Shown here: positions 12,260 through 25,200 of the stretch, in pieces
Layout: each line of letters starts with the position of its first letter
How positions within the stretch are numbered: the stretch's first letter is position 1
Assembly: GCA_031472005.1 (NCBI GenBank)
Contig: PZJY01000008.1
Span: 992,001 to 1,056,000, forward strand
DNA: 64,000 bases
Reading direction: 5' to 3'
Source: Tetracladium setigerum
Taxonomy: Eukaryota; Ascomycota; Leotiomycetes; Helotiales
Notes under the pieces: generated by a model
What the model saw: only the letters and a program-made list of their open reading frames with translations
What the model was told of the DNA's origin: nothing
Databases searched by the model: none
Program-made: the position numbers and the translations under genes

Positions 12260-12936
12260 CTAATCCATAGTGACCTTTCCACCCAACGCCTTCAATGTCT
12301 CCACAATCTTCTCGGCCTCCTCCTTTGGCACACCCTCCATCATAACCTTCGGCGCGCTCTCCACAAACTTCTTGCTGTCCACTAAACTCAATCCAAGCAG
12401 GGACTTGATCTCCTTAATAATCTTGGGCTTGGTACCGGCTTCGAAACTCTCGAGCTTTAGGTTGAATAGTGTCTTCTCGGCCATGGCTGGCGCGGCTTCT
12501 TCTTCTTCAACGGGGGCAGCAGGTGCGGCTGGTCCGGCGGCGAAACCACCCATTGGGAGGTCAGGGATGTTGAGTTTGGTCTGAAAGGAGGAAAAGAATG
12601 TTGAATTAGTGGCGTGTTTATTAACAATGGTCAAGAGGGGGGGAGAAAGGAAGGGGCATCTAGATGGGCACATGTGTGCATAAATTGGGGGAATGGACAT
12701 ACCTTAAGACTAGCAACCAAATCGGCAGTCTCCAGCAGAGTCAATTGACTAATCTGATCAACAATCGCCGAGATCTTTGTGCTCTCAGTGCTGTTCCATC
12801 GTCTCGCTGCAGGGAGCTGTGCCTGTTGATTCCTCCTCGAGCTGCAGATTGCGGATGCAGAGATTCTCAGTGGGCTGGACGACGAACGGAGAGTGCGAGC
12901 ACAGCTGCGTGCTGCGGAATGCATTGGCAAGGCCAT
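12260..12936 (-). CDS. Mitochondrial ribosomal protein L7/L12 (bL12m)
   Basis: Component of the large-subunit stalk of the mitochondrial ribosome, which recruits translation factors. Exons 12936-12703 and 12580-12260 (intron 122 nt) give 184 residues. The N-terminus (MALPMHSAARSCARTLRSSS) is rich in Arg, Ser and Ala with no acids, a mitochondrial presequence. It is followed by the L12 N-domain (SAIVDQISQLTLLETADLVA), an Ala/Pro/Glu hinge and the compact C-domain (FNLKLESFEAGTKPKIIKEI, KEEAEKIVETLKALGGKV). An in-frame Met at 13017 is less likely because it would put a non-targeting Gln/His-rich leader first. Head-to-head with midasin. Confidence 0.93.
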
Positions 12937-13214
12937 GGTGAATGTGCGGTTTGTAGGTGGGCGGGAGGGTGGTGTGGACGGCTGATGATGATGAATATGT
13001 GCCTGATGCTGTAGCAAAATTGTTTTGGAGAGGTCAAATAATCGTACTCGTGGAAAGGTCCCAGAAACGAAATGGCGCGCTTGAAATCGCTGGTCCGTGC
13101 GCGTCGCTCAGAAAAAAAGTTAGGGTCCCCGAAGTAAAAATGTCATGTCGCGAAACTTTCTTGTACTGCAACGACGTTCAAAAGGTTCTTGCGCACAACA
13201 AACGACGCACAAAA
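12937..13214. promoter_or_regulatory. Compact bidirectional promoter, mitochondrial L12 / midasin
   Basis: Only about 280 bp separate the chosen start codons. The midasin frame stays open upstream to 12957, so a longer midasin N-terminus is possible (Met at 13140). The homology-poor sequence there argues for the start at 13215. Confidence 0.55.
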
Positions 13215-16200
13215 ATGGGAGAAATGGAGGTCGAATACTCTTCCGAGAATGTGCAGGAGCAGAACGGGGTTTCTCACGAATTGGAAAATTTGCCAGAGGA
13301 AATTATACAGCTTGTAAGAATACAAAACGAACCGAGGTTTCTCGAGAAACTTGCTGTCGAAGCTTTGAAGCCGCATTTAACGACGACGATATGGGCGCAT
13401 TTCGAGGAACTTTTCGCGGATACGGCTGCTAGATGGGTGGAAAATACAGATTCGAAACAGAGATATGCGGTCATTGAGGCGTTTGCGCGGGTTTTACATC
13501 TTGCGCCGCACCTGGGGGGATTTTTGGAGAGGTATCTACAAGGCGATGGAGGGGCACCCAATCCACAACCATTATGGGGGCTTGATGTGGAAATGGAAGA
13601 TTTACAAAGGATTATGTTGGCGGCATTCAGACTACTCAATTTCTGCAAGGGAACCTATGCCAAATATATTTCGGGGACGACGATACAAGGATTTTTCAGA
13701 CATTCTCAGAGGCCTGTACGATATCTTGCGGTCCGGATTTTTTGCATCTTGTTTTCGGTTTCGGACTTTAAGATGGAGGCTATGATTGAGGAGCATGTTG
13801 GGAAAACTGAAGAAATCTATGCATCTTTTGACGGAAAGGTTTTGGATTTTGGATTCTTGAGTTTATTCGAGGACAAACGAATTCGGGATGCGCTTCGAAT
13901 GCGAGACGGAGTGAAGAAAATACGTCTGCTAAATCTGGAAGAGTTCAATCTAGAATCAGTTTCTTCATTGGTAATTCAATATTCCAATACGCTACTCCCT
14001 CGCCCAAATGGACCACCTTCTCGTTCGACATCCGTCATTTCGACCGTCACGACTTCTCGAAACCAAGAAACATTTGCAAGATCACTTCTCTCATCCTCAC
14101 CAACCCTTCTTCATGGTCTTGCTGGGTCAGGTAAAACATCACTTGTCAATGATTTCGCAAGAGAATTGGGTGTTGACGCTGACATGGTCACTCTCCATCT
14201 TAATGAGCAGACTGATGCGAAAATGCTCATTGGAATGTATGCATCAGGTTCAACTCCAGGATCGTTCACATGGAGGGCAGGAGTTCTCACTACCGCAGTC
14301 CGAGAAGGTCGATGGGTCTTCATTGAGGATCTTGACCGCGCACCAAACGAAGTTATCAGCGTTATCTTGCCTCTTATTGAGCGAGGGGAACTTCTCATTC
14401 CAAGTCGAGGCGAAACAATTAAAGCAGGGCCTGGATTTCGGTTACTTGCCAGTATTCGAACTTCTCTGAGTGTTACAGGACAAGAGAATCCACCAGCTCT
14501 TCACATGTTGGGATCTCGACTCTGGCAGCGTGTACCAGTGCAGATGCCGCCGCAGGACGAATTCCGAGAGATCATTCATGGCATCCATCCAATACTTCAC
14601 AAATTCCTTCCAGGTATCCTCAGTGTTTATGATCGCTTATATACTCTTTCACATAAACCTTCGTTCGCGTCAAGAAGTCGAACTTCACTGGGTCGACCAA
14701 TTAGTCCAAGAGATTTGCTGAAATGGTGCCGAAGACTTGATGGAGTTCTCAGGGCGTCTGGATCAAAAAGTGGCGACGAGCCAATCACCGAAGCAACGCA
14801 ATATGAAATGTTTCTGGAGGCCACAGACTGCTTTGCTGGAAGTCTGCAAACAGAAGAGACGAGGAAGGCTGTTATCTCAGCAATTGCAGAAGAGATGCAC
14901 ATTGATCCTCAACGAGTGGAGCACTTCCTTACGTCACACATCCCGCGCTACGAGGATGGCGAGTCGAATATCACAATCGGTCGAGTTCGTCTGGCAAAGA
15001 GACCAACTGGTCGTATCTCCAAACCGTCCAAAAAGTCGCGACCATTTGCGAACACAACTCATGCCAAGCGTTTACTTGAGCAAGTTGGGGTGGCAGTGAA
15101 GATGTCCGAGCCTGTATTGCTTGTTGGTGAGACTGGTATTGGAAAGACGACTGTCGTTCAGCAACTTGCAGACTCTCTCGGCTTCAACCTAACAGCAGTC
15201 AATCTGTCACAGCAGAGTGAAGTAGGCGATCTTTTGGGTGGTTTCAAGCCTGTTAACATCAGGAGTTTGGCAATTCCTCTGAAAGACGAGTTTGACGAGC
15301 TGTTTTCCGCTACTGATATTTCGGTTGAAAAGAATCAGCGTTACTTGGACCAGCTGAGAAAAGCAGTTGCCAAAGGTCAATGGATCAAAGCCTCGAAATA
15401 TTGGAGGGAAGCTCCAAAAATATTCAAAATGCTCCTCTCTCAGCTTTCGAAAAAAGAAGCAAGTAGTCGGACCGAGAGCGAACAACCACTGAAACGAAGG
15501 AAAACCGAGTCGAGATTGCAAATACTGATGGAATTGAAACCACGGTGGGAGCGATTCTCGCAAAATCTTGATCAATTTGACATCCAACTATCGGGTGGCT
15601 CCAAGGGGTTCGCTTTCACTTTCGTGGAAGGAAATATTGTCAAAGCAGCCAGAAATGGCGATTGGGTATTGCTGGATGAAATCAATTTGGCGTCCCCAGA
15701 CACTTTGGAGAGTATTGCGGATCTTCTACACAGTGGGCCTGGTAGCACACCTTCGATTCTTCTCTCTGAAACGGGAGAAATTGAAAGAGTGCAGGCACAC
15801 CCCAACTTTCGTATATTCGGTGCTATGAATCCTGCAACTGATGTCGGGAAGAGAGATCTGCCGATGGGTTTAAGGTCACGGTTCACTGAAATTTATGTGG
15901 ACAGTCCAGACCGAGACCTTGACGATCTTTTGGGCGTAATCAAGGCATATCTCAAGGGGACCAGCAGCAACGACGAAAGAGCTGCACATGATGTGGCTCG
16001 TCTCTACCTCAACACCAAACGATTAGCTGACGACAAACGCTTGGTCGATGGTGCAAGCCAAGTTCCTCATTTTAGTTTACGAACTTTGACTCGAGTACTC
16101 AGCTATGTTACTGAAATCGCACCATCATACGGCTTACGGCGGGCTTTATATGAAGGATTCGCGATGGGATTCCTTACTTTACTCAATAGCGAATCTGAAA

Positions 16201-19200
16201 AGATGCTTATGCCGCTAATAAATCACCATCTGCTGGAGAGCCATGGAAACCCGCAAGCATTACTCGCACAAACACCCCGACATCCTGAAGATGGCAAGCA
16301 ATATGTGCGATTTTTGAACGGAAAGAAGGATCGCCAATACTGGATGTTGCAGGGACCAGAGGTGCCAGAGATTCAGAGCCATTACATTATGACACCATTT
16401 GTTGAGCGAAACATGTTAAATCTCGTCCGTGCTACTTCAACGCGACGCTTTCCGGTCTTGGTACAGGGACCTACCTCGTCTGGAAAGACCAGTATGATCG
16501 AGTATTTGGCAAAGTTTAGTGGCAATAAGTTTGTGAGAATCAACAATCACGAACACACAGATTTGCAGGAGTATCTAGGAACGTACATCTCAGGAACGGA
16601 TGGTCAGCTCCGCTTTCAAGAGGGTCTCTTAGTTCAAGCACTTCGCCAAGGCCATTGGATTGTGCTCGATGAACTGAATTTGGCACCCACGGATGTATTG
16701 GAAGCTCTCAATCGTTTGCTGGATGACAATCGCGAACTTCTGATTCCCGAGACGCAGGAGATTGTGCGACCACACGACAACTTCATGCTCTTCGCCACTC
16801 AAAACCCACCAGGACTCTACGGTGGTCGTAAAACCCTCTCTCGGGCCTTCCGAAATCGTTTCCTGGAACTTCATTTCGATGATATCCCAGAGGCAGAACT
16901 AGACACTATTCTCGTCAACCGATGTCCAAAAGTTGCGCCTTCAGACTGCAACAGAATTGTCGCAGTGTACAAGGAGCTATCGAGATTACGCCAATCTAAC
17001 CGAGCTTTTGAGCAGAAAGATAGTTTCGCGACCCTAAGAGATTTGTTCCGTTGGGCTCTCCGAGATGCGGATAATCGTGAACAGCTGGCTGCCAACGGAT
17101 ACATGCTACTTGCCGAGCGAGTGCGAAACCCAGAAGAAAGAGTCGCGGTAAAGGAGGTCATCGAACGTATTATGAAAGTCAAGATTGACACGGCTCTTCT
17201 ATACAGTGCCGATCTTTGTCCTGAAATTAAGTCCTATAATGAAACAGCAAATTCACAAGGCGTTGTCTGGACGAACGCGATGCGCAGACTTTACGTCTTG
17301 GTTGCACATGCACTTCGGAGCAATGAGCCTGTGCTGTTAGTTGGTGAGACTGGTTGTGGAAAAACAACAGTTTGTCAGATGTTGGCCGATGCGTTTGGCC
17401 AGGAGCTTCATATGGTAAATGCTCACCAGAATACCGAGACAGGGGATCTTATTGGTGCTCAAAGACCAGTCAGAAACCGTGCTGCAGTATTGGATCAACT
17501 GAAAAATGATCTCCAGACTGCACTCAAGGGTCTTGGAGAAGTCGACTTGAATCAAGACGGCGATGCTTTGGTTGCTGCCTATCGTTTGTTGTCAGCCTCG
17601 AGTCTTGAGCAGATTCAGGCGGATTTGCGTCAACGAATTGACTTGGCTCAAGTAAAAGCGAAGGCACTGTTTGAATGGTCTGATGGAAGTCTTGTACAAG
17701 CCATGAAGGAAGGACAACTTTTCCTTCTCGATGAAATCTCCCTTGCAGATGATTCCGTCCTGGAGCGTCTGAACTCAGTCCTTGAATCCCAACGCACAAT
17801 GCTTTTAGCCGAAAAGGGTTCTGAAGACTCCTTGGTGAAAGCCGCCGATGGCTTCCAATTTTTCGCAACTATGAATCCTGGCGGTGACTATGGAAAGCGC
17901 GAATTGTCACCTGCTCTACGAAACCGATTCACCGAAATCTGGGTACCGTCTCTTTCGGAACAAGATGATGTCCTGCAAATTGTCCAGACCAAACTCAAGC
18001 CAGAATTCAAGCAATTCTCCCTGCCCATGGTTCAATTTGCCGAGTGGTTTGGTGGCAATTACCGATCGTCTGCCGCGACTTCAATCTCAGTTCGTGATGT
18101 TCTTGCTTGGGTCAAATTCATGAACGGATGTCAAAATTCGGATCCTTATTTCGCTGTACTTCATGGTGCTGCCATGGTGTATGTTGACACCCTCGGAGCA
18201 AACCCTGCTGCGCTTCTTGCTATTAATTCCGAGAGCATTCTCGAAGAGCGATCAAATTGCCTGCGACAACTGAGCACCTACCTGAAGCACGACATCAGTT
18301 CAATTTATAATACACCTGTGGCTTTCATAAACGGCAGCGAGGCCATCCAAATGGGCCACTTCTCAATTCCAAAACAGGCTGGCTCTGATTCTGATCCTGG
18401 ATTTGCATTCAATGCGCCAACAACCAAGTCCAACGCAATGCGAGTTATCCGAGCTCTCCAGGTGCAAAAGCCAATTCTTATTGAAGGAAGTCCTGGGGTA
18501 GGAAAGACCACTTTGATTGCAGCTTTGGCTCGAGCGTGCAACAAACCTTTGACCCGAATCAATTTGTCTGAACAGACCGACCTGATGGATCTCTTTGGGT
18601 CCGATGTCCCCGTAGAAGGCGCAGAGGCAGGTCACTTTGCTTGGCGCGACGCACCTTTCCTCCAAGCAATGCAGCGGGGCGAATGGGTGTTGCTCGATGA
18701 GATGAATCTTGCCTCCCAATCCGTTTTGGAGGGTCTCAACGCTTGTCTCGATCATCGTGGAGAAGTCTACATCTCTGAACTCGACCAAACCTTCAAGCGC
18801 CACCCCAACTTCTCCGTGTTTGCGGCCCAGAATCCACATCACCAAGGTGGTGGTCGAAAAGGCCTGCCCAGCTCTTTCGTCAACCGCTTTACTGTTGTTT
18901 ATGCTGATGTGTTTAGAAACGAGGATCTTCAACTAATCTGCAAGCACAACTTCCCTTCTATGCCCCAGGAAACGGTGACAAATATCATTAACTTTGTTTC
19001 CCAGCTTGAGCAGGATATTGTATACAACCGCCGGTTTGGTTCGCAAGGAGGACCATGGGAGTTCAATCTTCGTGATATCCTGAGATGGCTCCAATTACTC
19101 TCTTCCAATACTCTGCTCCTTACAAATGCCATACCTTCCGATTTCTTGAATCTCATTTTCCAACAGCGATTTAGGACCGCCAAAGATCGTGTTGAGGTGG

Positions 19201-22200
19201 AGAAGATATTTTCAACTGTTTTTGGGACTGATGTGCCATTCCGCCATTTCCACCAGAGCCTCCAAGTATCTTCGTATCAAGTCGGAAAGGCATACATGCT
19301 TAGAGATAAACTTGTTCAACGGCTTGCATTTCCTTCAGTCGAACCGAACAACCGATTACCGGAGATTGAATCAATCATGCTTTGCATTCAACAAAACCTA
19401 CCTTGCATTCTCGTCGGGCCGTCCGGATGTGGAAAGACAACAGTCCTGCAGCATATTGCAGCAACAAGTGGCAAGTCACTTGTAGTGTTTCCACTCAATG
19501 CAGATATTGATACCATGGATCTCGTTGGGGGCTTTGAACAAGTTGATCCTCAGCGAGCAGCAAGCACATTCCTCAGAGAACTAACAGCTTTCTTGACGAC
19601 CAGCTTATTAGACCACATCCCAAAAGACATTCCATCGGAAGCACTTCTCCTTCTTGAGATTCTCCAAGGAGATTACGTCGTCTCTTCGTCTCTCTTCCAG
19701 CATCTCGAACAGCTTGTAAAATCAGTCCACTCAAAGACCTTGGTGCCTCAATTCGAGACGCTGGCGTCCCGATGTCAACAATTCGCCTCGACTCCTATGT
19801 CACTTGAGAATGCACGATTTGAATGGGTTGATGGCGTACTAGTTAAAGCTCTCGAAGAAGGTAGCTGGCTAGTCCTCGACAATGCTAATCTCTGCAGCGC
19901 CTCTGTTTTAGACAGACTGAACTCGTTGCTCGAGCCAAACGGATTTTTGAGCATCAACGAACACTGTGGTCCTGATGGAGAACCCAAGGTCGTCAGACCT
20001 CACCCAGATTTCAGAATATTCCTCACCATGGATTCGAGATTTGGTGAGCTTTCCAGAGCAATGCGGAACAGGGCTATTGAAATCTTCATGGAGCCCTCGA
20101 TCAAGATGCAATCTCGTCACAACCACTTCGGTGCTTGAGGCTAGAACCTGCAATGACAAGATTCCGCAATGTCGAGAAGGCTTTGGAAAGAGAACTTCCA
20201 GCTTCCGAGAAGAGTCGATTGTTACAAAACATTGCTTTTGACAATCTTTCTATTTTGGATGTGCCTCTACTGGGACGTTTTGCAACGAGTGTCCATTTTG
20301 ATTTTTCAAAGGAAAATGCCGCACAATTTGAACGCATTAGCATGGCTTATCGTCTAGTCTACCAAGGGGATGCATTCCAGGACTTAACATCAAGAGTGAG
20401 AGCGCAATTAGACGCACAGTTAGAATCTAATAATTTGCCGACGAATTTTCAAGACCTGCTGGTTGGTGCCCTGACTTCCTTTCCACCCTTGCTCATAGAC
20501 TGATGATGGATGTATTAAAAATAGACCCTTCACCCACTCCACAACTCCCCGTTGATGTCAATCCTCCGATCCTCCGACGCTCTTGGGATTTTCTTCCCTT
20601 ACACTGCAATCGATTTTGTGATGGACTCCATGCATGGGATTGAGGCTTGTAGGGAGCAAGAGCTTGCCCTCGAATCTCTCAAGCCAAGCAAGATGAACAG
20701 ACTCCAAAGATCTGTTGCAAGTGGTCGACTGCCAAAGGCGGCGAAAGACAGTACCATCAAAGTATCTTCGTTCCTCAGCCAAACCAGGACAAAACTTATG
20801 GATTTCATTCAAACGTGCGATGATTTCGGTCCGTTCCAACATAGATTAGTGTCGTCTATCGTCCAATTTTGGTGGGAAACTTTTGAGCTCTCTACCGCTC
20901 CAACTTTCGAAGAGAGCACGTTCCAAGCCCATCTTGCGATTGGCTCAAACCTTTTTGCGCAATTGACAAACGTAAATCGAGCACAGTCAAGAGACCTCGC
21001 TGTTAGTTTGGCGAACGGATTGAAGACATACTTTGATTCTGGTTTCAAACTCACGACTGGTTTGAGCATGGAGATCCTTTGGAAACGGCTCCGACCTGTT
21101 GTCGTTGCTCAACGCTCCACTATGGACATTCTCGCACAAATGGAGAAGCTTGCTCAACGATTCGATACTTTACGCTGGAAATCTTCGATTTCACTTCTTG
21201 AGATTGGCGCGATTATGTCAAGTTTGGCCAAGGCCTATAGGCTTGTGCTTACGAGTGACGTTGATGGAAGTTCTCTGGTTAGAACTTTGACTGAAGAGAT
21301 GGAGAAGCTTGAATCGAGCATGGGCAAGGAAGAGGATGGGGTCATCCCTTATCTTGCGCCCCAGTTTGAGGCTCTCCGACAATACAAAACTCTTGAACTT
21401 ATGAAGGAGTCTTCTGCCGATCAATCTCTAAGCGAAGAAATCATCGTTCTTGCAAATCACCCAACTTCCTCAGAAATGCAGATCAGCACTTCAACCAAGT
21501 CTTCAAAGCCATTGCAAAGTATCGGCTACCTGCTGGGTCATGGCGATGGACTTCAACCTCTGAGGGACTCATTTTCTACTGGACTACTTCGGAAAATGGA
21601 GCAAGCTGGTGAGGTGAGTTTGAGATCTTTGAAGCTACTGGAGGCAGAGCTTCCCATAATGGGCCAGCAAATCGCTCTGGCGAGCGCAACTCTGTCTTCG
21701 AATCAACTCGGTCGTCTTGATGGCGTCTTAAAGGATCTCCTGTCCGACGTGATTGAAGCTCACGATGGGTCTTTGGAACCGCTTCACACGTCAACCGAAA
21801 CATTGGAGGCAATGCCTCAGCAGAAATCTTCGCACTTCTTGCAAGTGTATGATGGTTCTTTGAAATTTGTCAACTCATATTTCTCACGCCCCGATGCGTT
21901 CTCTGGCAACGACCTGCAATCTTCAGCACTCGCTTGGGCGCATTTTGCAATTGGAGCTATCACCCTTTACGTCCCGATCGAGCATTCGATCCAGATAAGC
22001 GACAACGTCTCGAGCGTGAACGTCATGTGAAGCTCGCCGAGTCCCTCAACGAGAAGCTTGTCGCCCTAAAGAACTTTGAGCTTCTTGTCAGTGGCCAGGA
22101 TTCCAACTTACGAATTCAATTACTCGAAGATGACATCGGCGAACTTGGATCGCCCCCAGCAATTCTCCAGCAAATCTACCGACCGGGTACCTCCGAGATC

Positions 22201-25200
22201 GATCAACTTCACGGAGAGTTCCAAAATCTTCTGAAGACCGTTCTGGCATCCCAAATTCCAACTATTTTGCAAAACTACTTCAGCTCCACAGACGAGAAAG
22301 TCTTGCAGGAGATTCGCTTGCTGCAAAGTAATGTTGCTCAGATTATTCGTCGACTGGGCGAACGATTTAGTGCTTATCGGGATTTGACTTCACCTGCTGT
22401 GAGCATGCTCCGGTGTCTGCAAATTGGATTGTCGATAGCTGTTTCGTTAGCTAAAACCAAATCGACGAAAGTGGAAATCTCTCGAGCTCTTGGCCAAATA
22501 ACCCCTTTCCTAGGAGGAACACCAGAGACTCCAAACGCAGACTTTATTCTGAGCCACCCAGTAGAGTATCTTACTTTAGTTTCAGCCCAAACCTCAGTCG
22601 AGAACCTGGACAACTTCGATGAGGAACACAGAGATTCGATTCTGAAATCATTCCATATTTGTTATGATCAGTGGACAAAGCGCTTGGAAGCTGATAGAGC
22701 TGAAGAAGAGTCAAAGACTGGTCTTTACAGATTTAGAGGAAGTGCCGAGGATGAAGAGGAGGACGATCAAAATGAGTTTGATGAGCTTTTCCCAAGTTTC
22801 GACGCCGCGGAGGACGAGGATGATGATACCGACAAGAAACCTACTGGGCCGCCTCCATCCACGAACAGTGCCAGGGACAGCGCCGTTTCTCTTGCGCTTA
22901 TTCACGAGAAGATTTTCATGGAAAGCGATGCACCATCGAAAAGTATACAAAGTCTCATTCGTCACATGTCTGATCAAATTGGCAAGCTTCACGAAGCCGA
23001 CTCCCCCTATAGTCACAACAACACTACCAAAGCCATTCTGCCCGGGACTTTACTGCGACTCAACGACCAGATCGAAACTCTTACCTCGTCATATCAAATC
23101 CCTGATTCGTACAACTTCTATACAGACGCCAATCTTCCCGAATCCCGCAAGTTAGTGACCCTTATTCACTCCATTCAGACTCGCTTCCGTCAATTGCAAT
23201 CCATTGATGAGATTGCGCACATGCAAACTCTTGCCGACGTTCTCACGTCGTGCAGTGAGCTGCTCGGATTCCGCCATACCGAGTCCCTGGCCAAGATCAT
23301 CACCAAAGTTGAAAAGGTACACACTTTCGTGCACGAATGGCAGTTCGGTGGTTGGGCCAGTCGTGCAACTTCAGCACTCACCCAGTATGACGAGTTAACC
23401 AAGACAATTGTTGACTGGCGACGACTTGAACTTTCAACTTGGGGCAAGTTATTTGATATGGAAACCAAGAAGTGCGAGGATGACGCCAGGAGTTGGTGGT
23501 TTGTAGCGTACCAAGTTGTTTTTGCTGCCCCGCTGCAAATGCATGAGTCGCCTGATCAATTGAAGGAGTATGCACAGAAGTTGCTGAAAGATTTGGAGAG
23601 CTATTTTGCAACTGCCATTCAAGGGCAATACATGCAGAGATTACAACTGCTCAAACAGTTGCAATTGCATTTGGAGTTGGCCTCGAAGGACTTCCCAAAT
23701 CTTCACATTATCCTTTCTGCATTGTCGAACTTCATTTCGATGTACGCAAGGTTTGAGAAGCCGGTTCAAGAGCATCTCAAGAAAGGCAAAGCTTCCTTGG
23801 AGAAGGCTATGCGTGATGTTATCCTCCTCGCTAGCTGGAAAGACACCAATATTATTGCTCTGAGGGATAGTGCTAAAAGATCTCATCACAAGCTTTTCAA
23901 GATTGTGCGAAAGTTCCGAGCATTACTCGGTCAACCTATGGATATTGTCATCAAACAAGGTCTTCCAGACGAGCCCTCTCATGATAAGGAACCAGTAGCC
24001 TCCGCCGCCCCAGTCCAATTCCCATCAGTGGATCTTTCTGCTCTGGCGCTCTGTGCCAAGTCAGTACCAAACTGGTCCAAGAAAAGCAAGCGATTCATCA
24101 ATGTTTCCAAGACCGTCAGTATGATGGCAGATGCTAGTCAAGTTCCAGACTCTGCTGTTGAAGGCCGGATTATCTGGATTCTTTCCTCGCCAATATAATC
24201 ACCTCATCAGCAGAGCTCCAAAAAGCTACTCCTTCAGTCCTCAACGAAGAGAATAAAAATACTGTCAAACATCTCAAATCGAGGAAGCGAAAGCTTTTTG
24301 CTGAGACCCTCAAAGAGCTCAAGCAAATGGGAATCAAATATAACCTTGGCGTGGATGCTCTCGCGAAGCAAGAATCTTTATCAGTTGTCCTTGGCAGTAC
24401 TGAACATCTATCTGCTTTCGAGGTATCGGGATTGGAATACTATTTCAACAAAGCAATGGATCTTGCTCCTCGTGCGAGAGAGGCTGTCAGACAACATTCC
24501 GAAGATTTGAGTGGCAAAGAGGTCGAGAGGAGTACTGGCTTCTTGGAAGGCCTCCTCCAGGTGCTTGTGGCACAGCGAAATGAGCTTTCAGATTCTGTCA
24601 CAAGCATGAAGAGTTTGGATGCGGCCGTGAAAATGACCAAGGGTCTTTGGGCTCCAAGCAAGTACGATGTTCGAGCAATAAGCACAAATTCTTTGCCGAG
24701 AAACCGTCTCCGATGGTTGCCAAATATTTTGATCGTTGCCTTGGATCTCGTTAGGGTGCACACCAAGCTCAGCAGGATTAATTCTCAGGATATCTTGAAC
24801 CAGATATCCTCATGGATCGATAATTTCCAAGCTCTGTCGAAGCAATGGGACCTTTTGCCTATACTTCCAGCACACATTGTTACCACGGAACACCAAAAGA
24901 TTGATGATTCGATCAATGCCTCTATGTTACAGCTGACTTCTGGTGTTCAGGAGATGTGTGAAGCTAGACCAGACCTGGCTTTCATTATAGAACAGGTTCT
25001 GCCTTGGACGAATACCATACATTCAAACGGTATGAGCACAATGACAAAAAGCACCATCGCTCAACTCGACCAAAAGCTGTCTACTGTTTGCGACACTGTC
25101 TTAGTTGCAGTCGAAAAGTACAAGAAAGCCATCAATGACTTGCCTACTTCCACAGAAGATAATGCCTGGCTGGTGAAGAATGATCTTGTAATGGTTAACT

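Noticed and set aside
12957..13214. Extension of midasin upstream to 12957
   Set aside because: It would overlap the start region of the mitochondrial L12 gene and adds non-conserved sequence; the frame is simply open.
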